DNA from: Pararge aegeria
Taxonomy: Eukaryota > Arthropoda > Insecta > Lepidoptera > Nymphalidae
Direction: 5' to 3'
Assembly: GCF_905163445.1 (NCBI RefSeq)
Contig: NC_053183.1
Span: forward strand, 124,001 to 188,000
DNA length: 64,000 nt
The notes under the pieces were generated by a model. The model made no database searches. It worked only from the letters and a program-made list of their open reading frames with translations, and had not been told where the DNA came from. Both the position numbers and the translations under genes were made by a program. Positions 13,186-24,800 of this stretch are shown one piece after another. Every line of letters starts with the position of its first letter. Within the stretch, counting starts at the first letter, position 1.

Positions 13186-13189
13186 AACT
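13186..13189. repeat. Target site duplication AACT (left)
   Basis: The uninterrupted satellite reads CGACTAACTAAACACTG. Here it reads CGACTAACT, then the transposon, then AACTAAACACTG from 15831. The 4-bp AACT at 13186-13189 and 15831-15834 is therefore the target duplication. Its length is exact because the empty site is present in dozens of neighbouring units. Confidence 0.95.
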
Positions 13190-13219
13190 GAGTAGTCCAC
13201 TTGCAAACCACGTTATGTT
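13190..13219 (+). repeat. Left terminal inverted repeat
   Basis: The 30-bp left end begins GAGTAGTCCACTT and pairs with 15801-15830. Mismatches fall at positions 14, 21 and 27. The inner 19 bases (13201-13219) are themselves one copy of the element's subterminal repeat. Confidence 0.93.
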
Positions 13220-13458
13220 AAAAAAAAAACATTTTTTATCCAATGGCGCCAATCGGTTAAGGATTTAAAATATTAACGTCAGCATTTAATATACTGTGTT
13301 AAAACTCGCTATGATAAGAATAAAATGGGATTGAAATCTCAATACTTTTGCAAAAGTCGTTATGTTGATCGGCAGTCCACTTTCAAAAATCGCTAAGTTT
13401 GTATTAACTTGCAAACGACGCTAAGTTGCGTGGTGACTTTTGCAAAAGCCGCCATCTT
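13201..13458 (+). repeat. Left cluster of 19-bp subterminal repeats
   Basis: Five copies of a 19-bp word, all in plus orientation, at 13201-13219, 13348-13366, 13381-13399, 13409-13427 and 13440-13458. A more degenerate copy lies at 13298-13316. The rough consensus is TTGCAAAACTCGCTATGTT; the TGCAAA half and the final GTT or CTT are best kept. Such arrays near transposon ends commonly bind transposase. The copy at 13381 is preceded by AGTCCAC, as in the true terminus, so 13374-13399 resembles an internal second end. Confidence 0.8.
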
Positions 13459-13557
13459 GAGTGCCAGTACGCATAATACTGTCGAAGTGCATGCACGCGT
13501 TGCTTTCTTCAGATACTGCAGGCTTTTAAAAACGAGGTATTTTCTATTAAAATTATC

Positions 13558-15492
13558 ATGGAGTATCAAGAACAAGAAGTTGTTTTGGCACCAAACAGAA
13601 GAGGACGTAAAAAGATAGCTGATAAATCTACATGGAAGAGAGAACTTGAGAAGTCGAAACGGTAAGATTATTATTTTATGGTTACCTTTTGTAAATAGGA
13701 TAGATACCTGGTTATTTGCTGGGGATTTTTTTGCTCTATTGTTATTTATTAATGTGCCTATCTGTTTTGTTTTAGACATATGCCTAAGGGACTGCCAGTT
13801 ATACCACAATGTGTACATGGAAATTCAAAACAGGGATACAAGTGTAACGACTTAACGGTTCAAGACTACAGTAAATTTCATCGGAATTTTTATTCAACTT
13901 CAGTTAAAGTCACCCAAGATACTTTTTTATTAAAATACTGTACAGCGCAAACTCCTAAAAAAGAAGGAAAGAGAAAATCCCAGACTATATGCTATTTTAT
14001 ACCAAAGCACGAAAATTTGGCTGGAAGACGCCGCGTCAAATTAATTAAGGTGTGTCAAAAAGCAATGACCACAATTCTGGGAATCTCTAGGGACAGAATT
14101 CAAAGAATTTGTAAACAGCATTTAATCACGATGGCAATGCCGAAAGAAAGAAGAGGAGGTAATAGAAAGTCCAATCTGTATTCTGATCGCACAGAATCCG
14201 TAAAATCGTTTATAAAGGGACTTGAAGCTTTGGAATCACATTATGTTAGAGGAAGATCTACTGTGCAATATCTGAGCAGCGATCTAAGTATAAAAAAATT
14301 GCATAAACTTTACAACGATGACGCTCAGAATGTGTCAGTGAGATATGAATTTTTCCGACGTATCTTTAACAAGTACTTTAATTTGAGTTTTAAGTCTCCC
14401 GCTACAGATGCATGTTCTAAATGCATTCAATTAAAAGAAGTTATTAAAAGAGAACGCGACACAGCAAAAAAACAGCTGCAAATAGCTCAGCTTCGTATTC
14501 ACAAGCTAAAGGCCAAATGCTTTTACACTAGCCTCAAAACACAAGGCGACAACGAAATAATTTTCTCTTTTGACTGTCAAAAGAATTTGGTTTTACCAAA
14601 AGTACCAGACCAGAGTGCCTACTTTAGCCGACAATTGTATACGTATAACTTAACAGTATGTCAAGGGCCATCTCGTGGGGCTCAAAACTGTTTAAACACA
14701 TTTATTTACACGTGGTTGGAAACTGAGGCAAAGAAAGGATCTAATCAGATTGCTTCGGCGGTATTTCATCGGCTAATGAATACCAATTTTGAAGACACTG
14801 TTAGTCATATTAAATTATTTTGCGACGGTTGTGGGGGGCAAAATAAAAACTCAATCGTTTTGGGAATGTTGGCATATTGGCTAAAAACAAAAGCTCCACG
14901 TCACATCAAGAAACTTACGCTGATATTCCCTGTAGTGGGGCATTCATTTTTGCCCCCCGACCGTGTATTTGGAAATATCGAAAGAGAAATACGTCCTTTA
15001 GAAGTCATTGTGGAACCCCAGACATATTTTGATATTTTTAAAAAGTATGGTACGGTTCTCAGACTAGGCAGCGACTTCCATTTTTATGATTGGAAATCAA
15101 GCGTTAAAAACGTACTTAAGTTACCTGGATCTTGGCACTTTCAATTTAATGCCTCTAAAAGATTCTTTTTAAGAAAGGATAAAAATAATAGAATTGCCAT
15201 TAAAGGGGAACCTAATTATGTATCTGAGGTAATAAATTATGGCAACGTTTGCAAAAGAGGCAAATCATTCGAAAATATTGTGCCCGTTATGATGAATGTT
15301 GGAGTTCCAGTAAAACCAGTAAAGTTAAATGATGTGCGAAATCTTTTGAAAAAACATTTCGGTGAAGATTGGGCTTCTTACGATTATTTACAATATTACA
15401 ATTTTCTTCAAGAAGAACCAAATGAGACTGTTATAGAAGAGACTGATAATGAAGAAACCATAATACACGAAGAAATAGACTTAAGAGTGTAA
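13558..15492 (+). CDS. DDE-type transposase (two exons, 606 residues)
   Basis: Predicted to cut and reinsert the surrounding transposon. Exon 1 is 13558-13661 (ATG at 13558, encoding a basic start with NRRGRKK and KRELEKSKR). A 114-bp intron (13662-13775, GTAAGA to TTTTAG) follows. Exon 2 is 13776-15492, and the split codon restores arginine and keeps frame. Visible motifs in the 606-residue protein: RRGG at about 160; ESHYVRGRS, then YL near 200; FNLSF before a cysteine pair C248/C251; a lysine-rich helix (about 254-284); FSFDCQ with candidate catalytic D301; FCDGCGGQNKN with D385; GHSFLPPDRVFGNIERE with H424, D430 and candidate E437 or E439. The last 25 residues are acidic. This motif order matches a large group of insect transposase-derived proteins, which I recall as the DUF7869 group. 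Without exon 1 a shorter 570-residue frame starts at 13780, but the spliced model adds the basic N-terminus expected in this group. No frameshift or internal stop is seen. Confidence 0.82.
13662..13775 (+). other. Intron of the transposase gene
   Basis: It begins GTAAGATT and ends with a T-rich tract and TTTTAG. Removing these 114 bp joins a 34-codon upstream frame to the long frame without a shift, turning AAACG plus ACAT into Lys-Arg-His. The intron carries in-frame stops in the exon 1 reading frame, so reading through it would give a truncated product. Confidence 0.78.
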
Positions 15493-15800
15493 TAATAGAT
15501 AAAAATTGTAATTTCTTAAGAGTAGAGGAAAATAGAAGCTTATATTTGATTATTTCAAAACTGCCTATGTTGATTGCATACAACTGCAAAACTATCTATG
15601 TTAAAAAATCTTTTGCAAAACTAGCTATGTTTAATTTTAAAATGCAAATTAAATGATTATTATGAAAGAGTGATTTTATTTGCTAACATAATTTAATTCG
15701 ATGTGCTACTAAGTTCATGTAATACACAAAAAAATGCATCTTAATATCGTAATTTTAAGTCTAAACATTTTAATTAGTTTTCTCAATTAATTGCTGCATA
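15493..15800. other. 3' non-coding region of the DNA transposon
   Basis: AT-rich sequence between the transposase stop codon and the right terminal repeat. It contains three subterminal repeats and a possible ATTAAA polyadenylation signal at 15648-15653. No further gene is visible. Confidence 0.7.
15553..15631 (+). repeat. Right cluster of 19-bp subterminal repeats
   Basis: Three copies of the same 19-bp word as at the left end, at 15553-15571, 15584-15602 and 15613-15631. They share CAAAACT and CTATGTT. They are in plus orientation, the same as the left cluster, so the clusters are direct rather than mirrored. The only inverted copy at this end is the one inside the terminal repeat (15801-15819). 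Confidence 0.8.
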
Positions 15801-15830
15801 AACTTAACGGGGTTTGAAAGTGGACTACTC
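15801..15830 (-). repeat. Right terminal inverted repeat
   Basis: Its reverse complement starts GAGTAGTCCACTT and matches the left end at 27 of 30 positions. It abuts the AACT duplication at 15831-15834. Confidence 0.93.
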
Positions 15831-18800
15831 AACTAAACACTGATCTAGCTATCTGGCTTTCATCAGTGCATCAACAGCAGCATAACTAGTATTAAAATAG
15901 TAATGAGTTTTTATTAATGCATATATTCACATTAAATCTTGAATCTAAAGTCTAAAGGTGTCAAAACTAGATTTAGGTTAGGTTAGGTTAGAACATGAAT
16001 ACGAGGGGTGCCCGGCCACAGGCCGGGCGGGCACTTGGGTTCAGTTCAGTCAAAAATTATATATTATTTACTATTATTTATATTTGAATGAGAATGAAAA
16101 ATAGCAATTATTTTGAATAGTTTTCAGAATGAGACAGACGGGTGTGGTAGGGTAAAATCTCCAATTTAAAGTTCCCTTATTGCGTATATGTTATGTGTGT
16201 TTGCATAGTAGTTTACTATAATGGTAAGCGGTTCGTGTAACGATCTTGCGCGTCTATATTTACAAGTGTGTGGGCAGTTCGTGTATTGATTATTCGATGA
16301 CGAGACCTCGTAAGAGTCCCGTATCGTTATTTTTCGTCACTACCTACCCCCCTACCTCCCCCCGTGCGGGGTACAATATTGATATGATATTAAAAAAATA
16401 CCATTAATAAATAACATAATAAAAGACCACCACTTTTATAGAGACATAACGCCACATAATTATAAAAAGTATAGTGTGTGGATCTAATCAACCACCACTG
16501 GCACCAGACCCTCAATGCCCTTAAATTTTACCTCGTTAAAATATTTAAAGTGTACTCATTCCGATTGCGAGACCTCGTAAGAGTCCCGTATCGTTATTTT
16601 TCGTCACTACCTACCCGTACCTCCCCCCTGTGCGGGGTACAATATTGATATGATATTAAAATAATACCATTAATAAATAACATAATAAAAGACCACGACT
16701 TTTATAGAGACATAACGCCACTGTGTGGCGCCGCCATCAGTCTCCTTAGACTCGGTACTTTGTCGTCGCCGTCGACTTCGCACCTTCGCCCCATATAGTA
16801 GTGGCGCGGCGCGACGGGCCTAATGTGTAAGTGAAAAAAAAAAAAAAAAAATTAAATTAATTGTTATTTTACAATATCTTCTAATATGTATAAGAGTACT
16901 TTGTATTGGTACGTTTTGTTTTTTGTTTTTTTTTTTTTTAAACGGAACTGAACCTAAGTGACCGGCCTGAGGCCGGGCACCCGTCTTATTCATGTTCTAA
17001 CCTAACCTAACCTATCCAAATCTTTTAAAACTAGTTTGGATTCCTTTAGACCTCAGCCCACCGGCAACTACGACTAACTAAACACTGATCTAGCTATCTG
17101 GCTTTCATCAGTGCATCAACAGCAGCATAACTAGTATTAAAATAGTAATGAGTTTTTATTAATGCATATATTCACATTAAATCTTGAATCTAAAGTCTAA
17201 AGGTGTCAAAACTAGATTTAGGTTAGGTTAGGTTAGAACATGAATACGAGGGGTGCCCGGCCACAGGCCGGGCGGGCACTTGGGTTCAGTTCAGTCAAAA
17301 ATTATATATTATTTACTATTATTTATATTTGAATGAGAATGAAAAATAGCAATTATTTTGAATAGTTTTCAGAATGAGACAGACGGGTGTGGTAGGGTAA
17401 AATCTCCAATTTAAAGTTCCCTTATTGCGTATATGTTATGTGTGTTTGCATAGTAGTTTACTATAATGGTAAGCGGTTCGTGTAACGATCTTGCGCGTCT
17501 ATATTTACAAGTGTGTGGGCAGTTCGTGTATTGATTATTCGATGACGAGACCTCGTAAGAGTCCCGTATCGTTATTTTTCGTCACTACCTACCCCCCTAC
17601 CTCCCCCCGTGCGGGGTACAATATTGATATGATATTAAAAAAATACCATTAATAAATAACATAATAAAAGACCACCACTTTTATAGAGACATAACGCCAC
17701 ATAATTATAAAAAGTATAGTGTGTGGATCTAATCAACCACCACTGGCACCAGACCCTCAATGCCCTTAAATTTTACCTCGTTAAAATATTTAAAGTGTAC
17801 TCATTCCGATTGCGAGACCTCGTAAGAGTCCCGTATCGTTATTTTTCGTCACTACCTACCCGTACCTCCCCCCTGTGCGGGGTACAATATTGATATGATA
17901 TTAAAATAATACCATTAATAAATAACATAATAAAAGACCACGACTTTTATAGAGACATAACGCCACTGTGTGGCGCCGCCATCAGTCTCCTTAGACTCGG
18001 TACTTTGTCGTCGCCGTCGACTTCGCACCTTCGCCCCATATAGTAGTGGCGCGGCGCGACGGGCCTAATGTGTAAGTGAAAAAAAAAAAAAAAAATTAAA
18101 TTAATTGTTATTTTACAATATCTTCTAATATGAATAAGAGTACTTTGTATTGGTACGTTTTGTTTTTTGTTTTTTTTTTTTTTAAACGGAACTGAACCTA
18201 AGTGACCGGCCTGCGGCCGGGCACCCGTCTTATTCATGTTCTAACCTAACCTAACCTATCCAAATCTTTTAAAACTAGTTTGGATTCCTTTAGACCTCAG
18301 CCCACCGGCAACTACGACTAACTAAACACTGATCTAGCTATCTGGCTTTCATCAGTGCATCAACAGCAGCATAACTAGTATTAAAATAGTAATGAGTTTT
18401 TATTAATGCATATATTCACATTAAATCTTGAATCTAAAGTCTAAAGGTGTCAAAACTAGATTTAGGTTAGGTTAGGTTAGAACATGAATACGAGGGGTGC
18501 CCGGCCACAGGCCGGGCGGGCACTTGGGTTCAGTTCAGTCAAAAATTATATATTATTTACTATTATTTATATTTGAATGAGAATGAAAAATAGCAATTAT
18601 TTTGAATAGTTTTCAGAATGAGACAGACGGGTGTGGTAGGGTAAAATCTCCAATTTAAAGTTCCCTTATTGCGTATATGTTATGTGTGTTTGCATAGTAG
18701 TTTACTATAATGGTAAGCGGTTCGTGTAACGATCTTGCGCGTCTATATTTACAAGTGTGTGGGCAGTTCGTGTATTGATTATTCGATGACGAGACCTCGT

Positions 18801-21800
18801 AAGAGTCCCGTATCGTTATTTTTCGTCACTACCTACCCCCCTACCTCCCCCCGTGCGGGGTACAATATTGATATGATATTAAAAAAATACCATTAATAAA
18901 TAACATAATAAAAGACCACCACTTTTATAGAGACATAACGCCACATAATTATAAAAAGTATAGTGTGTGGATCTAATCAACCACCACTGGCACCAGACCC
19001 TCAATGCCCTTAAATTTTACCTCGTTAAAATATTTAAAGTGTACTCATTCCGATTGCGAGACCTCGTAAGAGTCCCGTATCGTTATTTTTCGTCACTACC
19101 TACCCGTACCTCCCCCCTGTGCGGGGTACAATATTGATATGATATTAAAATAATACCATTAATAAATAACATAATAAAAGACCACGACTTTTATAGAGAC
19201 ATAACGCCACTGTGTGGCGCCGCCATCAGTCTCCTTAGACTCGGTACTTTGTCGTCGCCGTCGACTTCGCACCTTCGCCCCATATAGTAGTGGCGCGGCG
19301 CGACGGGCCTAATGTGTAAGTGAAAAAAAAAAAAAAAAAATTAAATTAATTGTTATTTTACAATATCTTCTAATATGAATAAGAGTACTTTGTATTGGTA
19401 CGTTTTGTTTTTTGTTTTTTTTTTTTTTAAACGGAACTGAACCTAAGTGACCGGCCTGCGGCCGGGCACCCGTCTTATTCATGTTCTAACCTAACCTAAC
19501 CTATCCAAATCTTTTAAAACTAGTTTGGATTCCTTTAGACCTCAGCCCACCGGCAACTACGACTAACTAAACACTGATCTAGCTATCTGGCTTTCATCAG
19601 TGCATCAACAGCAGCATAACTAGTATTAAAATAGTAATGAGTTTTTATTAATGCATATATTCACATTAAATCTTGAATCTAAAGTCTAAAGGTGTCAAAA
19701 CTAGATTTAGGTTAGGTTAGGTTAGAACATGAATACGAGGGGTGCCCGGCCACAGGCCGGGCGGGCACTTGGGTTCAGTTCAGTCAAAAATTATATATTA
19801 TTTACTATTATTTATATTTGAATGAGAATGAAAAATAGCAATTATTTTGAATAGTTTTCAGAATGAGACAGACGGGTGTGGTAGGGTAAAATCTCCAATT
19901 TAAAGTTCCCTTATTGCGTATATGTTATGTGTGTTTGCATAGTAGTTTACTATAATGGTAAGCGGTTCGTGTAACGATCTTGCGCGTCTATATTTACAAG
20001 TGTGTGGGCAGTTCGTGTATTGATTATTCGATGACGAGACCTCGTAAGAGTCCCGTATCGTTATTTTTCGTCACTACCTACCCCCCTACCTCCCCCCGTG
20101 CGGGGTACAATATTGATATGATATTAAAAAAATACCATTAATAAATAACATAATAAAAGACCACCACTTTTATAGAGACATAACGCCACATAATTATAAA
20201 AAGTATAGTGTGTGGATCTAATCAACCACCACTGGCACCAGACCCTCAATGCCCTTAAATTTTACCTCGTTAAAATATTTAAAGTGTACTCATTCCGATT
20301 GCGAGACCTCGTAAGAGTCCCGTATCGTTATTTTTCGTCACTACCTACCCGTACCTCCCCCCTGTGCGGGGTACAATATTGATATGATATTAAAATAATA
20401 CCATTAATAAATAACATAATAAAAGACCACGACTTTTATAGAGACATAACGCCACTGTGTGGCGCCGCCATCAGTCTCCTTAGACTCGGTACTTTGTCGT
20501 CGCCGTCGACTTCGCACCTTCGCCCCATATAGTAGTGGCGCGGCGCGACGGGCCTAATGTGTAAGTGAAAAAAAAAAAAAAAAATTAAATTAATTGTTAT
20601 TTTACAATATCTTCTAATATGAATAAGAGTACTTTGTATTGGTACGTTTTGTTTTTTGTTTTTTTTTTTTTTAAACGTAACTGAACCTAAGTGACCGGCC
20701 TGCGGCCGGGCACCCGTCTTATTCATGTTCTAACCTAACCTAACCTATCCAAATCTTTTAAAACTAGTTTGGATTCCTTTAGACCTCAGCCCACCGGCAA
20801 CTACGACTAACTAAACACTGATCTAGCTATCTGGCTTTCATCAGTGCATCAACAGCAGCATAACTAGTATTAAAATAGTAATGAGTTTTTATTAATGCAT
20901 ATATTCACATTAAATCTTGAATCTAAAGTCTAAAGGTGTCAAAACTAGATTTAGGTTAGGTTAGGTTAGAACATGAATACGAGGGGTGCCCGGCCACAGG
21001 CCGGGCGGGCACTTGGGTTCAGTTCAGTCAAAAATTATATATTATTTACTATTATTTATATTTGAATGAGAATGAAAAATAGCAATTATTTTGAATAGTT
21101 TTCAGAATGAGACAGACGGGTGTGGTAGGGTAAAATCTCCAATTTAAAGTTCCCTTATTGCGTATATGTTATGTGTGTTTGCATAGTAGTTTACTATAAT
21201 GGTAAGCGGTTCGTGTAACGATCTTGCGCGTCTATATTTACAAGTGTGTGGGCAGTTCGTGTATTGATTATTCGATGACGAGACCTCGTAAGAGTCCCGT
21301 ATCGTTATTTTTCGTCACTACCTACCCCCCTACCTCCCCCCGTGCGGGGTACAATATTGATATGATATTAAAAAAATACCATTAATAAATAACATAATAA
21401 AAGACCACCACTTTTATAGAGACATAACGCCACATAATTATAAAAAGTATAGTGTGTGGATCTAATCAACCACCACTGGCACCAGACCCTCAATGCCCTT
21501 AAATTTTACCTCGTTAAAATATTTAAAGTGTACTCATTCCGATTGCGAGACCTCGTAAGAGTCCCGTATCGTTATTTTTCGTCACTACCTACCCGTACCT
21601 CCCCCCTGTGCGGGGTACAATATTGATATGATATTAAAATAATACCATTAATAAATAACATAATAAAAGACCACGACTTTTATAGAGACATAACGCCACT
21701 GTGTGGCGCCGCCATCAGTCTCCTTAGACTCGGTACTTTGTCGTCGCCGTCGACTTCGCACCTTCGCCCCATATAGTAGTGGCGCGGCGCGACGGGCCTA

Positions 21801-24800
21801 ATGTGTAAGTGAAAAAAAAAAAAAAAAAATTAAATTAATTGTTATTTTACAATATCTTCTAATATGAATAAGAGTACTTTGTATTGGTACGTTTTGTTTT
21901 TTGTTTTTTTTTTTTTTAAACGGAACTGAACCTAAGTGACCGGCCTGCGGCCGGGCACCCGTCTTATTCATGTTCTAACCTAACCTAACCTATCCAAATC
22001 TTTTAAAACTAGTTTGGATTCCTTTAGACCTCAGCCCACCGGCAACTACGACTAACTAAACACTGATCTAGCTATCTGGCTTTCATCAGTGCATCAACAG
22101 CAGCATAACTAGTATTAAAATAGTAATGAGTTTTTATTAATGCATATATTCACATTAAATCTTGAATCTAAAGTCTAAAGGTCTCAAAACTAGATTTAGG
22201 TTAGGTTAGGTTAGAACATGAATACGAGGGGTGCCCGGCCACAGGCCGGGCGGGCACTTGGGTTCAGTTCAGTCAAAAATTATATATTATTTACTATTAT
22301 TTATATTTGAATGAGAATGAAAAATAGCAATTATTTTGAATAGTTTTCAGAATGAGACAGACGGGTGTGGTAGGGTAAAATCTCCAATTTAAAGTTCCCT
22401 TATTGCGTATATGTTATGTGTGTTTGCATAGTAGTTTACTATAATGGTAAGCGGTTCGTGTAACGATCTTGCGCGTCTATATTTACAAGTGTGTGGGCAG
22501 TTCGTGTATTGATTATTCGATGACGAGACCTCGTAAGAGTCCCGTATCGTTATTTTTCGTCACTACCTACCCCCCTACCTCCCCCCGTGCGGGGTACAAT
22601 ATTGATATGATATTAAAAAAATACCATTAATAAATAACATAATAAAAGACCACCACTTTTATAGAGACATAACGCCACATAATTATAAAAAGTATAGTGT
22701 GTGGATCTAATCAACCACCACTGGCACCAGACCCTCAATGCCCTTAAATTTTACCTCGTTAAAATATTTAAAGTGTACTCATTCCGATTGCGAGACCTCG
22801 TAAGAGTCCCGTATCGTTATTTTTCGTCACTACCTACCCGTACCTCCCCCCTGTGCGGGGTACAATATTGATATGATATTAAAATAATACCATTAATAAA
22901 TAACATAATAAAAGACCACGACTTTTATAGAGACATAACGCCACTGTGTGGCGCCGCCATCAGTCTCCTTAGACTCGGTACTTTGTCGTCGCCGTCGACT
23001 TCGCACCTTCGCCCCATATAGTAGTGGCGCGGCGCGACGGGCCTAATGTGTAAGTGAAAAAAAAAAAAAAAAAATTAAATTAATTGTTATTTTACAATAT
23101 CTTCTAATATGAATAAGAGTACTTTGTATTGGTACGTTTTGTTTTTTGTTTTTTTTTTTTTTAAACGGAACTGAACCTAAGTGACCGGCCTGCGGCCGGG
23201 CACCCGTCTTATTCATGTTCTAACCTAACCTAACCTATCCAAATCTTTTAAAACTAGTTTGGATTCCTTTAGACCTCAGCCCACCGGCAACTACGACTAA
23301 CTAAACACTGATCTAGCTATCTGGCTTTCATCAGTGCATCAACAGCAGCATAACTAGTATTAAAATAGTAATGAGTTTTTATTAATGCATATATTCACAT
23401 TAAATCTTGAATCTAAAGTCTAAAGGTGTCAAAACTAGATTTAGGTTAGGTTAGGTTAGAACATGAATACGAGGGGTGCCCGGCCACAGGCCGGGCGGGC
23501 ACTTGGGTTCAGTTCAGTCAAAAATTATATATTATTTACTATTATTTATATTTGAATGAGAATGAAAAATAGCAATTATTTTGAATAGTTTTCAGAATGA
23601 GACAGACGGGTGTGGTAGGGTAAAATCTCCAATTTAAAGTTCCCTTATTGCGTATATGTTATGTGTGTTTGCATAGTAGTTTACTATAATGGTAAGCGGT
23701 TCGTGTAACGATCTTGCGCGTCTATATTTACAAGTGTGTGGGCAGTTCGTGTATTGATTATTCGATGACGAGACCTCGTAAGAGTCCCGTATCGTTATTT
23801 TTCGTCACTACCTACCCCCCTACCTCCCCCCGTGCGGGGTACAATATTGATATGATATTAAAAAAATACCATTAATAAATAACATAATAAAAGACCACCA
23901 CTTTTATAGAGACATAACGCCACATAATTATAAAAAGTATAGTGTGTGGATCTAATCAACCACCACTGGCACCAGACCCTCAATGCCCTTAAATTTTACC
24001 TCGTTAAAATATTTAAAGTGTACTCATTCCGATTGCGAGACCTCGTAAGAGTCCCGTATCGTTATTTTTCGTCACTACCTACCCGTACCTCCCCCCTGTG
24101 CGGGGTACAATATTGATATGATATTAAAATAATACCATTAATAAATAACATAATAAAAGACCACGACTTTTATAGAGACATAACGCCACTGTGTGGCGCC
24201 GCCATCAGTCTCCTTAGACTCGGTACTTTGTCGTCGCCGTCGACTTCGCACCTTCGCCCCATATAGTAGTGGCGCGGCGCGACGGGCCTAATGTGTAAGT
24301 GAAAAAAAAAAAAAAAAAATTAAATTAATTGTTATTTTACAATATCTTCTAATATGAATAAGAGTACTTTGTATTGGTACGTTTTGTTTTTTGTTTTTTT
24401 TTTTTTTAAACGGAACTGAACCTAAGTGACCGGCCTGCGGCCGGGCACCCGTCTTATTCATGTTCTAACCTAACCTAACCTATCCAAATCTTTTAAAACT
24501 AGTTTGGATTCCTTTAGACCTCAGCCCACCGGCAACTACGACTAACTAAACACTGATCTAGCTATCTGGCTTTCATCAGTGCATCAACAGCAGCATAACT
24601 AGTATTAAAATAGTAATGAGTTTTTATTAATGCATATATTCACATTAAATCTTGAATCTAAAGTCTAAAGGTGTCAAAACTAGATTTAGGTTAGGTTAGG
24701 TTAGAACATGAATACGAGGGGTGCCCGGCCACAGGCCGGGCGGGCACTTGGGTTCAGTTCAGTCAAAAATTATATATTATTTACTATTATTTATATTTGA

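Larger units (their letters stand above)
1..13189. repeat. Satellite array, block 1 (1,245-bp units)
   Basis: Head-to-tail tandem repeat. Taking the C-rich TCACTACCTACCCCCC motif as the phase point, units begin at 1, 1245, 2490, 3734, 4979, 6223, 7468, 8713, 9957, 11202 and 12447, so the period is 1,244 or 1,245 bp. The one-base difference is explained by an A-run of 17 or 18. Otherwise units differ by rare substitutions, for example CCCCTAATAG for CCCCATATAG near 4187 and GGCCGCAGGCC for GGCCTGCGGCC near 3115 and 5605. The last unit is split at 13189 by a DNA transposon and resumes at 15831. No gene is visible in this block; open frames are incidental. I do not recognise the unit as a named satellite. 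Confidence 0.97.
13190..15830 (+). mobile_element. Complete DNA transposon, 4-bp target duplication, intact DDE-type transposase
   Basis: A 2,641-bp insertion precisely bounded by satellite sequence and AACT duplications. The ends begin GAGTAGTCCACTT and end with its reverse complement; the inverted repeats match at 27 of 30 positions. One transposase gene (two exons, 13558-15492) occupies the centre. About 370 bp of 5' and 340 bp of 3' non-coding sequence carry arrays of a 19-bp repeat. Two CCAAT words at 13240 and 13249 may belong to a promoter, and ATTAAA at 15648-15653 is a possible polyadenylation signal; both are weak. A 4-bp duplication fits Sola-type elements among eukaryotic DNA transposons, but I cannot assign the superfamily from sequence alone. 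With ends, target duplication and gene all intact, it looks recently active. Confidence 0.93.

Noticed and set aside
13393..13855. Short open frames on both strands at the 5' side of the DNA transposon (13393-13818 minus, 13409-13618 and 13646-13855 plus)
   Set aside because: They overlap the subterminal repeats, exon 1 and the intron in other frames. The spliced transposase explains the region better.
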